DNA of 64,000 bases from CAILUG01 sp038125665 (GTDB lineage: Bacteria; Pseudomonadota; Gammaproteobacteria; Pseudomonadales; Pseudohongiellaceae): assembly GCA_038125665.1 (NCBI GenBank), contig JAYPEI010000002.1, positions 62,001 through 126,000 of the forward strand. The letters run 5' to 3'. The position numbers and the translations under genes were made by a program. The notes beneath the pieces were generated by a model that saw only the letters and a program-made list of their open reading frames with translations, was not told the DNA's origin and ran no database searches. Shown here in pieces: positions 15,344-24,564 of this stretch. The stretch's first letter is position 1. Each line of letters starts with the position of its first letter.

Positions 15344-17878
15344 TCAGAAAATATCGACCACCTTGTCCAATTCCTGACCTTTGAACATAGTGCCTTCAGC
15401 TGGGTAAGGAGGCACTGTTTCTTCCTTAAAAACTTCGAATATAGCCTCAGGATCATCTGGGTTGGCCCGTAGTCCAGTTTCTGGGTTAATTCGCACAGTT
15501 ACAATCCCATCGGGTTGTGGCATTGTAGATTCAGGCCTGTTTTGTAAAACTTTTTCCATGTACTTAAGCCATATTGGTAGTGCAACTGTCGCTGCTTGTT
15601 CACTTCTCCCTAAACCTTCAGGTTCATCATAGCCAACATAAACTGTAGTGACGATTTCTTTATTAAAGCCACTAAACCATAAATCATTATTATCATTGGT
15701 GGTACCAGTCTTGCCACCGAGATCTTGTCTGTTCAAAGCTCGTGAAATTGGTCTACCGCTTCCATCAGTAATCACAGAACGTAAAATAGAATTCATCAAG
15801 TAAGCAGTGCGAGCGTCAAGAACTCTAGGAGCTAGAGGCAAGGAATTAGTATCAGTATCTATCTCTGTTAGTAAAAGAGGATTTTCAGCAGCGCTTGCTT
15901 TTGTATTTGCGGTCTCGTTATTAGTTGAGGTTACCGTAGTTTGGTTTGTCAATGTTTGGGAAGAACTCGCTAATGCAGCCTGTGCCTCTAGTGCAGCATT
16001 CGCCGAGTCTAACGCCTTTACCTCACAGTCTTCACATACAGTGGCAGGGTGGGCTTCAAATACTACACCATCATTAAAATTAGTAATGCGTTGTATGTAC
16101 CAAGGTTCTACCTTGTAACCACCATTGGCAAATACGGAATAACCAGTAACCACCTCGAGGGGGTACATGACGTGTGAGCCAATTGCGATTGTTAGATCGT
16201 TTCTAGGAAATTCTTCCTGTTTGAATCCGAATTTGGAAAAGTACGGAAGTACAACATCGGCTCCTAGGGTATCGTAAAGTCTCAATGAGACAAGGTTTTT
16301 TGATTGTGCTAGGGCATACTTTAACCTAATGGGCCCCATAAATGAGCCTTCAAAATTTGAGGGCCTGTAATCGCTACGCGGCAGGGGAGCATCATTGATG
16401 AGTGAGGCGGCTGTATATCCATTATCCAGTGCGGCCGAATAGAGAAAGGGTTTGATATTCGAGCCTGGTTGTCTTCTGGCTTGAGTTGCTCGGTTAAAAG
16501 AACTGTGCGAGAAATCATAACCACCGGTGAGAGCAAGGAGAGCTCCGTTGTCAGGATCCATACTTACTAAGGCGCCATTGACGGCAGGAATCTGACCTAG
16601 CTGCCAGTTTCCCTCTATGTTTTTCATGACACGAACTTGGTCACCTGTTCTAAGAATTTCTGCGGCATTTCGGGGAGTGGAACCCCAGCTACTCGGTGTG
16701 ATGAAGCGTTTTGCCCAGCGCAGGCCTTCCCAGTTTAGCTTCAATATCTCACCACCTTTCATCAGAACCTCGACATTTTGTTCGGTTACAGCAGTGACAA
16801 CAGCAGGGATTTGCCCAGCGATAGTAGTTATATCGTCTAATTCGACTTCCCATAATTCGGGCTGACTTTCGAAATGTGCTTCAGGTCCTCGATAGCCATG
16901 GCGTTGATCATAAGACTCTAGCCCCTGCTCAAGAGCAGCATTAGCAGCAATTTGCATGGTACTATCAATGGTAGTGATGACTTCATAACTATCAGTGAGA
17001 GCCAGTTCACCAAAACGATTCATCATGTCCTGTCTAACTAGCTCAGCTAGGTAGGGAGCACTTAGCTCAGGTTGACGTCCGTAGCGATGAGCGCTTTGCG
17101 GACTATTCATAGCCAATTCGAATTCATCCTCTGTTATATAACTTTGATCGCGCATACGAATTAGCACGCGTGAACGCTCACCTTTGGCAAGTTCGCGTGA
17201 TTGAAGTGGGTTATAGGCATTAGGACGAGGTAGAAGTCCAATCAATGTTGCTACCTCTTCCAAAACAAGGTCCTGTACTTCTTTATCATAATACTGTCGG
17301 GCAGCTGCCTTTATTCCGTAAGCAGAAATACCAAAAAAAGTTCGGTTGAAATAAAGTTCAAGAATTTCCTCTTTGGTTAATTCTCTTTCCATTTTTAAGG
17401 CAAGCAGGATCTCTTTGAACTTTCTTGAGTAGGCAGACTCACCTTGAAAGAAGAAATTCTTGGTCACCTGCATAGTGAGTGTGGAGCCCCCCCCCCAATC
17501 ACGGCCAGTAATAATTCCTACAACCGATCGGAGTAGTCCCAAAGAATCGACACCACCATGTTCATAAAAGCGTTTATCTTCGCTGGCAATTAAGGCTTGC
17601 ACTACAAGTGGAGGAATATCTTCATATTTGATTGGGTCGCTGCGACGACTACCAAATTCGGCTAGTAGCTTACCGTCCCTAGTGAAGATACGTAGGGGGT
17701 TTTCTAGGCGAATATTTGAGTAGGACTCCCGACTTGGAAGTTTGGTCGACAGATATAGGAAGCCACTAGAGAGCAGCATCAATAGACCAAATATGCTAAC
17801 GCATGCCCAAGGTATAATTAAGCGAAGGAGCTTATTGCGGCTCACCCTAATTACAGAAGATGTCAGTGATAGTTTCAT
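15344..17878 (-). CDS. mrcA: Penicillin-binding protein 1A (bifunctional class A PBP)
   Basis: Polymerises and cross-links peptidoglycan. The 844-aa product has a cytoplasmic basic N-terminus, one membrane anchor (about residues 19-44), a GT51 glycosyltransferase domain (catalytic Glu100 in EDKRFYEHGG, motif GGSTLTMQ at 130-137, KFKEILLALKMERELTKEEILELYFN), an OB-like insert, and a transpeptidase domain with SxxK (PGSNIKPF), SxN (SKN) and KTG (GGKTGTTND). A low-complexity Ala/Ser/Thr/Asn-rich insert of about 50 residues lies before KTG. A run of ten G (C on the plus strand, 17487-17496) encodes the Gly triplet of the GT51 GGGST motif. The gene is usually divergent from pilMNOPQ; here it is divergent from aroK. 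Confidence 0.96.
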   Translation of the reverse strand: MKLSLTSSVIRVSRNKLLRLIIPWACVSIFGLLMLLSSGFLYLSTKLPSRESYSNIRLENPLRIFTRDGKLLAEFGSRRSDPIKYEDIPPLVVQALIASEDKRFYEHGGVDSLGLLRSVVGIITGRDWGGGSTLTMQVTKNFFFQGESAYSRKFKEILLALKMERELTKEEILELYFNRTFFGISAYGIKAAARQYYDKEVQDLVLEEVATLIGLLPRPNAYNPLQSRELAKGERSRVLIRMRDQSYITEDEFELAMNSPQSAHRYGRQPELSAPYLAELVRQDMMNRFGELALTDSYEVITTIDSTMQIAANAALEQGLESYDQRHGYRGPEAHFESQPELWEVELDDITTIAGQIPAVVTAVTEQNVEVLMKGGEILKLNWEGLRWAKRFITPSSWGSTPRNAAEILRTGDQVRVMKNIEGNWQLGQIPAVNGALVSMDPDNGALLALTGGYDFSHSSFNRATQARRQPGSNIKPFLYSAALDNGYTAASLINDAPLPRSDYRPSNFEGSFMGPIRLKYALAQSKNLVSLRLYDTLGADVVLPYFSKFGFKQEEFPRNDLTIAIGSHVMYPLEVVTGYSVFANGGYKVEPWYIQRITNFNDGVVFEAHPATVCEDCEVKALDSANAALEAQAALASSSQTLTNQTTVTSTNNETANTKASAAENPLLLTEIDTDTNSLPLAPRVLDARTAYLMNSILRSVITDGSGRPISRALNRQDLGGKTGTTNDNNDLWFSGFNKEIVTTVYVGYDEPEGLGRSEQAATVALPIWLKYMEKVLQNRPESTMPQPDGIVTVRINPETGLRANPDDPEAIFEVFKEETVPPYPAEGTMFKGQELDKVVDIF

Positions 17879-18284
17879 CTCACGAGTCTACAAGAATATC
17901 TGCGAAACCATTCTACCTGTTCTAGATTGGATTGCCATGCCATGTATTGGCAAAGGAGTGCTTATGAATCTGCTCATAAAGCCTTTAAAATCCTTACGGT
18001 GCTTTGCAGTAGATGTTAATTAGACCCATGCCCTAAGTGCTCTTGTAAAAGTTGCGGATTAAGAGACTGTGGTCTTAGGAGGTGTTTTGGGGCTGAAGAT
18101 GGGTTAACAAGCGATCGCACGCCTCTAAAAGCACGAAGCTATTTGAGGCTTAGCTGAATTATTAACAATTGGCCGAGGAGAAAGTTAAATTATTGATTTT
18201 TCTGACGCCGAGCTTGCTCTGACATCTGCCTCAGATGAGGTACAATGAAGATTATAGTAGTGAGCTGTAGCCTCGGAATTGACA
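17879..18284. other. Intergenic region between mrcA and aroK where pilMNOPQ usually lies
   Basis: About 400 bp without a convincing gene. In Pseudomonas and many relatives the type IV pilus operon pilMNOPQ sits here. No readable piece of those genes was recognised on either strand. The last 70 bp hold a plausible aroK promoter: CTGACA (18219-18224) and TACAAT (18241-18246), 16 bp apart. Short frames crossing the region have no ribosome site or family resemblance. Confidence 0.6.
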
Positions 18285-18845
18285 ATGTTTGATGGAAACA
18301 GAAATATTTTCCTTATTGGCCCGATGGGGGCAGGAAAAACAACTATAGGTCGGTTATTAGCAGATCATTTTGGCAAGACTTTCGTGGATTCTGACCAAGT
18401 GATAGAGGAGCGAGCAGGTGCTGCTATCAGTTGGATCTTTGATGTCGAGCGTGAAGAAGGTTTTCGACAGCGCGAGATTAACGTAATCGATGAGCTCTCC
18501 AGACAAAGCAATATTGTGTTAGCAACGGGCGGAGGTGTGGTGATGCGACCAGAAAATCGTCAACACTTAGCCGCACGTGGCTTTGTTGTGTATCTGCGTG
18601 CCAGTGTTGCTCAACAAGTAGAAAGGACTCGGCGTGATAACAAACGCCCCCTTCTGCAGGGAGTAGAGGATCCGCACAAAAAACTGGAAGCCCTCATGGA
18701 TTTGAGAGATCCATTGTATAGAGAAATAGCTGACTTAATTATTCAGACAAGTCGGCGTAATGCTGTCCATGTGTGTAAACAAGTAGCGGAAGCTTTAGAG
18801 AAAGCTTCAAATGATGTGGATTGCAGCCATATTGACTTTGAGTAA
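18285..18845 (+). CDS. aroK: Shikimate kinase
   Basis: Phosphorylates shikimate at the 3-OH in the aromatic pathway. The 186-aa product shows Walker A GPMGAGKTTIGRLLA near residue 14, the shikimate-binding DSDQVIEERAGAAISWIFDVEREEGFRQRE (D-x-D and the conserved Arg), GGGVVMRPENR, and the LID region TRRDNKRPLL. TTG at 18279 is an alternative start two codons upstream. It is followed 84 bp later by aroB, the usual pair. Confidence 0.97.
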   Translation: MFDGNRNIFLIGPMGAGKTTIGRLLADHFGKTFVDSDQVIEERAGAAISWIFDVEREEGFRQREINVIDELSRQSNIVLATGGGVVMRPENRQHLAARGFVVYLRASVAQQVERTRRDNKRPLLQGVEDPHKKLEALMDLRDPLYREIADLIIQTSRRNAVHVCKQVAEALEKASNDVDCSHIDFE

Positions 18846-18929
18846 GTCCCTTTAAAATGACTTTTCCGAGGTGGGATAAGTGCAACTAGACAGTCATCAC
18901 ACGACTAGAGAGTCAGGAGAATAAATACC

Positions 18930-20003
18930 ATGCAAACCCTGCACGTAGACCTTGGTGAACGTAGTTACCCTATCCACATAGGGGCAGGTCTGCTATCTCA
19001 AGGGCATCTTGTCGTTGAACATTTAAAAAGCAAGCAAGTTTGTGTGGTTACAAATACCACCATTGCCCCTCTGTTTCTGCCAACACTGCGCTCACAATTA
19101 ACAGATTTTGATTTGCTTGAGGTCATACTACCCGATGGTGAAGAATTTAAAACTCTAGACACCCTAAGCACAATATTCGATGCGTTACTGGAAAGGAATT
19201 TCTCTCGCTCGTGTACTCTGATTGCTCTTGGTGGCGGCGTTATTGGAGATATGACAGGTTTTGCTGCCTCAGTTTACCAGCGTGGCATTAACTTTATTCA
19301 AATACCTACCACTTTGTTATCCCAAGTGGATTCGTCAGTGGGAGGGAAAACGGGAGTTAACCGTCCGCTGGGTAAAAACATGGTAGGAGCATTTTATCAG
19401 CCTAAAGCAGTGATAATAGATACACAAACCTTGCTAACTCTGCCCGAGAGGGAATTAAAGGCTGGGCTGGCTGAAGTTATCAAGTATGGTCTGATCAACA
19501 ATCAAGACTTTCATTACTGGATTAAGGCCAACCTTCCTAAATTATTGGCAAAACAAAGTGAAGCTCTGACTTATGCAATCCGCACTTCCTGCGCTGAGAA
19601 AGCAGCTATCGTGGCTGCGGATGAACGTGAAGGAGGTATTCGAGCCATTTTGAACTTGGGTCATACATTCGGGCATGCAATAGAAACTGCCATGGGTTAT
19701 GGAGTATGGCTACATGGCGAGGCTGTTGCGGCTGGTATGGTGTTGGCCGCAGAGCTAAGCCTTCAATTGTGCAGGATAGAGCCTAAGGTATTAGCGGAGG
19801 TGAGAGCGGTGATAGAGGCAGCAGGTTTGCCAGTGACCCTGCCCGAGCAGTTAGATAGTAAAACATTTATTCAATTAATGCGCAAAGACAAGAAAGCTGA
19901 ACAAGGTCAAATGACCTTTATACTATTGGATTCAGTAGGTAAAGCTGCAGTGGTTCGTGATGTTGAATCTGCTTCGCTGGAGCGTCTCCTGAGCGGAGAT
20001 TAA
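18930..20003 (+). CDS. aroB: 3-dehydroquinate synthase
   Basis: NAD- and metal-dependent enzyme that cyclises DAHP to 3-dehydroquinate, the second aromatic-pathway step. The 357-aa product has PDGEEFKTLDTL, the NAD-binding ALGGGVIGDMTGFAAS (near residue 105), the active-site block QIPTTLLSQVDSSVGGKTGVN and KNMVGAFYQPKAV, AEVIKYGLI, and the metal-binding NLGHTFGHAIE and WLHGEAVAAGM. A clear Shine-Dalgarno (AGGAGA) precedes the ATG. damX, often next, is missing; gltB follows after 90 bp. Confidence 0.98.
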   Translation: MQTLHVDLGERSYPIHIGAGLLSQGHLVVEHLKSKQVCVVTNTTIAPLFLPTLRSQLTDFDLLEVILPDGEEFKTLDTLSTIFDALLERNFSRSCTLIALGGGVIGDMTGFAASVYQRGINFIQIPTTLLSQVDSSVGGKTGVNRPLGKNMVGAFYQPKAVIIDTQTLLTLPERELKAGLAEVIKYGLINNQDFHYWIKANLPKLLAKQSEALTYAIRTSCAEKAAIVAADEREGGIRAILNLGHTFGHAIETAMGYGVWLHGEAVAAGMVLAAELSLQLCRIEPKVLAEVRAVIEAAGLPVTLPEQLDSKTFIQLMRKDKKAEQGQMTFILLDSVGKAAVVRDVESASLERLLSGD

Positions 20004-20036
20004 TGCTGCAGTTGGTTTAAAACTAGGACAAGATTA

Positions 20037-20064
20037 TTGCCTCAATTTCCCTGCTCAGTATAAA
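20037..20064 (+). promoter_or_regulatory. Likely sigma-70 promoter of gltBD
   Basis: TTGCCT (20037-20042) and TATAAA (20059-20064) are separated by 16 bp, in the 90-bp gap between aroB and gltB. This suggests gltBD, and perhaps hemE and folK behind it, have their own promoter. Confidence 0.45.
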
Positions 20065-20093
20065 ATGTCAGGCCGTTTTACCCTGCCTATGGA

Positions 20094-23000
20094 ATGACGA
20101 TGAGCACTGGTCTATATCATCCAAACGAATTCAGAGATAACTGTGGTTTTGGTCTGGTAGCACATATTGAAGGTAAGCCTAGCCACGAGCTGTTAAGAAC
20201 TGCGATCGGCTCTCTGACTTGCATGACTCATCGTGGCGGTATTGCAGCTGACGGTGCTACTGGCGATGGTTGTGGTTTGCTGATGCAAAAGCCTGATGCC
20301 TTCCTTAGAGCAGAAGGCCAACGTTTATTCAATAAAGAACTTGGCGAAATCTACGGTGTTGGGATGATTTTCCTTAACCCAGTAGCAGAACATGCAGCAA
20401 AAGGCCGTCATGTGATTGAAGAGGAGTTGAAAGCCCAAGGTTTAGAGGTATTAGGTTGGAGAGAAGTGCCCACTGATCCTGAAGTTCTTGGACGTATGGC
20501 AAGAAAAAACATGCCTGTTATTGAGCAGATTTTCATTTCTGCTGATAACCTAAACCAGCAAGAATTCACAGTAAAGTTGTATATTGCGCGCCGAAAAACT
20601 GAGAACCGTATGGCGGCTGACAAGGAATTCTATATATGTTCTCTATCGCATTCAGTGCTTTCTTACAAGGGGCTTATGATGCCGGTAGATTTACCCACCT
20701 TCTACTTAGATTTACATAACCCTGGTGTAGAAGTGGCGATGTGTACATTCCATCAACGTTTCTCTACCAACACTTTACCAAAATGGCCTTTGGCACAGCC
20801 TTTTAGGATGTTGGCTCATAATGGAGAGATTAACACCATTCAGGGCAATCGCAACTGGGCTCAGGCACGCATTAACAAGTTCCGCTCCAGCGTTATTCCG
20901 AATATTGAAGAAATCGCTCCTGTGGTGAACACGAATGGTTCAGATTCTTCATCAATGGATAACATGCTGGAATTACTGGTAACCAGTGGTATGGACCTAT
21001 ATCAAGCTATCCGCCTAATCATGCCACCTAGCTGGCAAAATATGGAAAACATGGATGCCGATTTACGGGGGTTTTATACCTTCGCTTCTATGCACATGGA
21101 GCCATGGGATGGTCCTGCCGGGGTAGTGCTTACTGACGGTAGATATGCCGCTTGTGTTCTGGATAAAAATGGTCTGCGTCCATCACGCTGGGTAATGACT
21201 CGCAATGGTTTCCTCACCTGTGCTTCAGAGATTGGGGTTAATGACTACGAACCTGAAGATGTAGTGAGCAAAGGACGAGTAGGACCTGGCCAGATGCTAG
21301 TAGTGGATACACTCAAAGGTAAGATACTGAACACAGACGATGTGGCTGATTATCTAAAAAGTCGCCAGCCTTATGCGCGCTGGATTGAAGAAAAAACTAG
21401 CTTTGTCGAATCGACTTTAAATCCTCAGGCTCCTCAGCTTCAGGCTATGGATGATAAGGAATGTGAAGCCTACATGAAGCTTTTTCAGGTGACTTTCGAA
21501 GAAACCGATCAAGTATTCAAACCACTGGCTGAAAAAGGCGCTGAAGGTACCGGCTCCATGGGTGACGATACTCCGATTGCTGTTCTGTCCCGACATGTTC
21601 GCCCTCTGTATGACTATTTTCGTCAACATTTTGCGCAGGTGACCAACCCTCCCTTGGACTCTCTTCGAGAGAGTATAGTGATGTCCTTGGAAACCCGTAT
21701 GGGCAAAGAATTGAATGTTTTTGAAGAAACTGCTGATCATGCGGATAGGATTATTCTCCATTCTCCCCTTTTGTCTCCAAATAAGTTCTGGAATTTAAAG
21801 CATCTGGACAAACCTGGTTATGACATTGCAGAACTGCCTCTTGCTTATAATCCAGCAATTGGTATGCATGAAGCAATTAATAATCTGGCAGATGCTGCTG
21901 TAGAAGCTGCCAAGGCAAACAAAGTATTACTGGTGCTATCAGAGCGTTTACCCACTCAGGGCCAGTTGACTATCCCCGCTCTGCTGGCGACAGCAGCTGT
22001 ACATCAGCGTTTGAGTGTGTTGGGACTGCGTTGTGATACTAACATCATTGTAGAGACTGGATCAGCTCGAGATGCCCACCAAGTAGCTTGTCTTGTAGGC
22101 TTTGGGGCAACTGCTGTCTACCCCTATTTGGCCTATGATGTTATTGACCGCATGATTCGTAATAATATTCTGCGTATGGGTAACTTGGAAGCGCATCAAA
22201 ATTATCGTAAAGGTATTAACAAAGGGCTGATGAAAATCATGTCCAAGATGGGTATTTCTACAATCTCCTCATACCGTGGTGCACAGTTATTCGAAATAGT
22301 TGGTCTAGGGGATGACGTAATGAAGTTATGCTTCCCTGATGCACGAAACCCAATTGGTGGTGCGAGCTTCGAGCATTTACAGCATGATCAGGAAAAACTT
22401 ATCAAAGATGCTTACTTAGAGCGTAAGAAGATTGGCCAAGGTGGGTTGTTAAAGTTCGTTCACGGTGGTGAATACCATATGATCAATCCTGATGTGGTGC
22501 GTACAGTACAAACTGCAGTTCGTAGTGGTAAGTTTAGTGACTATCTCCAATTCGCTGATCTAGTGGATAACCGTCCCACATCGACTATCCGTGACTTATT
22601 CAAATTGCGGGATGATGTAACACCAATTGACATTAGTGAAGTAGAATCATTGCAAGATATTCAAAAACGCTTTGATTCTGCAGGGATGTCTCTGGGTGCA
22701 CTTAGCCCTGAGGCGCATGAAGCGCTCGCACAAGGTATGAACCGTCTGGGTGGTCGTTCAAATTCTGGTGAGGGTGGAGAAGATCCTGCGCGTTTTGGTA
22801 CAGATAAGGTCAGTAAAATTAAGCAGATTGCCTCGGGGCGCTTTGGTGTTACACCGCATTATCTAGTGAATGCAGAAGTTCTACAGATCAAGATTGCTCA
22901 AGGTGCTAAGCCCGGTGAAGGAGGACAATTACCAGGCAGTAAAGTCAATGAGCTGATTGCGCGCTTAAGGTACTCGGTACCTGGGGTTACCTTAATTTCC

Positions 23001-24548
23001 CCTCCGCCTCATCACGACATATATTCTATAGAGGATTTAGCTCAATTAATCTTTGATCTGAAGCAAGTTAATCCTGAAGCAATGGTTTCTGTGAAATTAG
23101 TATCTGGCCCAGGTGTTGGCACGATCGCTGCCGGTGTGGCTAAAGCTTATGCGGATCTTATTACGATTTCTGGGCATGATGGAGGAACAGGTGCTAGTCC
23201 ACTAACGTCTATTCGCTACGCGGGTACCCCGTGGGAGATTGGCTTGGCTGAAGTCCAGCAAGCGTTGCGAGCAAACGATTTGCGTGGTCGCATTCGTCTT
23301 CAGGCGGATGGTGGTCTAAAGACTGGCCTTGATGTTATAAAAGCAGCCATATTGGGTGCAGAAAGTTTTGGCTTTGGCACAGTGCCGATGATAGCACTAG
23401 GCTGTAAATATCTTCGAATTTGCCACCTTAATAACTGTGCAACTGGTGTGGCTACGCAGAACAAAGAGATCCGTGATGAGCATTATGTGGGACAGCCTGA
23501 GATGGTGATGAACTATTTCAATTTTGTCGCAGAAGATACTCGCCATTGGTTGGCACGACTTGGAATTAGTAAGTTAGAAGATGTGATAGGTCGTACCGAT
23601 CTTCTTGAGCGACTACCGCCACAAACAGAAAAGCAGGGAGCTTTGAATTTAGACAAATTACTGACCAATGACAATGTGCCTGCTGATAAAGAACGCTTCT
23701 GTCGTATCACCCGCAATCCACCACAAGATAAGGGTGAGCTTGCAGAGACTATGGTCTTAGAAATATTGCCGGCAATTGAAAATAAAACAGGTGGGATCTT
23801 TAACTACAAGGTACGCAATTTTAATCGTTCTATTGGGGCGCGATTGTCTGGTGAAATAGCCAAACGTCATGGAAATCAAGGAATGGTAGATGCGCCTATT
23901 AATATCCGACTCACTGGCTCGATTGGTCAAAGCTGGGGTGTTTGGAACGCTGGCGGGTTAAATATGTATCTTATTGGTGAAGCTAATGACTATGTCGGTA
24001 AAGGCATGGCTGGTGGCAAGCTTGTTGTTGTACCACCAGTGGGCTCAAGCTTTAACACTCAAGACACTGCGATCATCGGTAACACCTGCTTATATGGTGC
24101 TACAGGCGGCAAACTATTCGCAAGTGGTACTGCAGGTGAGCGTTTCGCTGTGCGAAACTCAGGAGCACATGCTGTTGTCGAGGGAGCAGGAGACCATTGT
24201 TGTGAGTATATGACTGGCGGTTTCGTCGCAGTACTTGGCAGGACTGGTCACAATTTTGGGGCAGGTATGACAGGTGGTTTCGCTTACGTGCTCGACCTCG
24301 ATAAAGACTTTGTTGATCGCTATAACCATGAGTTGGTTGAAGTACACCGTATTCGTCAGGAAGGCATGGAAGCTTATCGTAACCATTTGCGTTCAGTCAT
24401 TGAAGAGTACGTCGCGGAGACTGGCTCTCCGTGGGGAAAAGAGATTCTGGCTAACTTTATAGAGTATCTGCGTAAATTCTGGCTAGTGAAGCCAAAGGCA
24501 GCAAGTTTATCTATGCTACTGGCTGATACTACTTCCAACCCGCAGTAA
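20094..24548 (+). CDS. gltB: Glutamate synthase (NADPH) large subunit
   Basis: Large subunit of GOGAT, which transfers the glutamine amide to 2-oxoglutarate. The 1484-aa product has an N-terminal class II glutaminase domain (catalytic Cys17 in DNCGFGLVAH after a 16-residue propeptide that should be removed; RFSTNTLPKWPLAQPFRMLAHNGEINT), a central domain, an FMN-binding synthase barrel (GHDGGTGASPLTSIRYAGTPWEIGLAE) with the 3Fe-4S cysteines CKYLRICHLNNCATGVATQ, and a C-terminal beta-helix (GNTCLYGATGGKLFASGTAGERF). Length fits the bacterial family. It is 16 bp from gltD. The ribosome site is weak. Confidence 0.98.
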   Translation: MTMSTGLYHPNEFRDNCGFGLVAHIEGKPSHELLRTAIGSLTCMTHRGGIAADGATGDGCGLLMQKPDAFLRAEGQRLFNKELGEIYGVGMIFLNPVAEHAAKGRHVIEEELKAQGLEVLGWREVPTDPEVLGRMARKNMPVIEQIFISADNLNQQEFTVKLYIARRKTENRMAADKEFYICSLSHSVLSYKGLMMPVDLPTFYLDLHNPGVEVAMCTFHQRFSTNTLPKWPLAQPFRMLAHNGEINTIQGNRNWAQARINKFRSSVIPNIEEIAPVVNTNGSDSSSMDNMLELLVTSGMDLYQAIRLIMPPSWQNMENMDADLRGFYTFASMHMEPWDGPAGVVLTDGRYAACVLDKNGLRPSRWVMTRNGFLTCASEIGVNDYEPEDVVSKGRVGPGQMLVVDTLKGKILNTDDVADYLKSRQPYARWIEEKTSFVESTLNPQAPQLQAMDDKECEAYMKLFQVTFEETDQVFKPLAEKGAEGTGSMGDDTPIAVLSRHVRPLYDYFRQHFAQVTNPPLDSLRESIVMSLETRMGKELNVFEETADHADRIILHSPLLSPNKFWNLKHLDKPGYDIAELPLAYNPAIGMHEAINNLADAAVEAAKANKVLLVLSERLPTQGQLTIPALLATAAVHQRLSVLGLRCDTNIIVETGSARDAHQVACLVGFGATAVYPYLAYDVIDRMIRNNILRMGNLEAHQNYRKGINKGLMKIMSKMGISTISSYRGAQLFEIVGLGDDVMKLCFPDARNPIGGASFEHLQHDQEKLIKDAYLERKKIGQGGLLKFVHGGEYHMINPDVVRTVQTAVRSGKFSDYLQFADLVDNRPTSTIRDLFKLRDDVTPIDISEVESLQDIQKRFDSAGMSLGALSPEAHEALAQGMNRLGGRSNSGEGGEDPARFGTDKVSKIKQIASGRFGVTPHYLVNAEVLQIKIAQGAKPGEGGQLPGSKVNELIARLRYSVPGVTLISPPPHHDIYSIEDLAQLIFDLKQVNPEAMVSVKLVSGPGVGTIAAGVAKAYADLITISGHDGGTGASPLTSIRYAGTPWEIGLAEVQQALRANDLRGRIRLQADGGLKTGLDVIKAAILGAESFGFGTVPMIALGCKYLRICHLNNCATGVATQNKEIRDEHYVGQPEMVMNYFNFVAEDTRHWLARLGISKLEDVIGRTDLLERLPPQTEKQGALNLDKLLTNDNVPADKERFCRITRNPPQDKGELAETMVLEILPAIENKTGGIFNYKVRNFNRSIGARLSGEIAKRHGNQGMVDAPINIRLTGSIGQSWGVWNAGGLNMYLIGEANDYVGKGMAGGKLVVVPPVGSSFNTQDTAIIGNTCLYGATGGKLFASGTAGERFAVRNSGAHAVVEGAGDHCCEYMTGGFVAVLGRTGHNFGAGMTGGFAYVLDLDKDFVDRYNHELVEVHRIRQEGMEAYRNHLRSVIEEYVAETGSPWGKEILANFIEYLRKFWLVKPKAASLSMLLADTTSNPQ

Positions 24549-24564
24549 AAGTGAGACTGTCACG

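Noticed and set aside
15209..15472. An 87-codon frame between rpmE and mrcA
   Set aside because: It runs antisense into mrcA, has no ribosome site, and no recognisable family.
17742..18023. A 93-codon frame crossing from mrcA into the gap before aroK
   Set aside because: Mostly antisense to mrcA; no ribosome site, no pilus-like motif.
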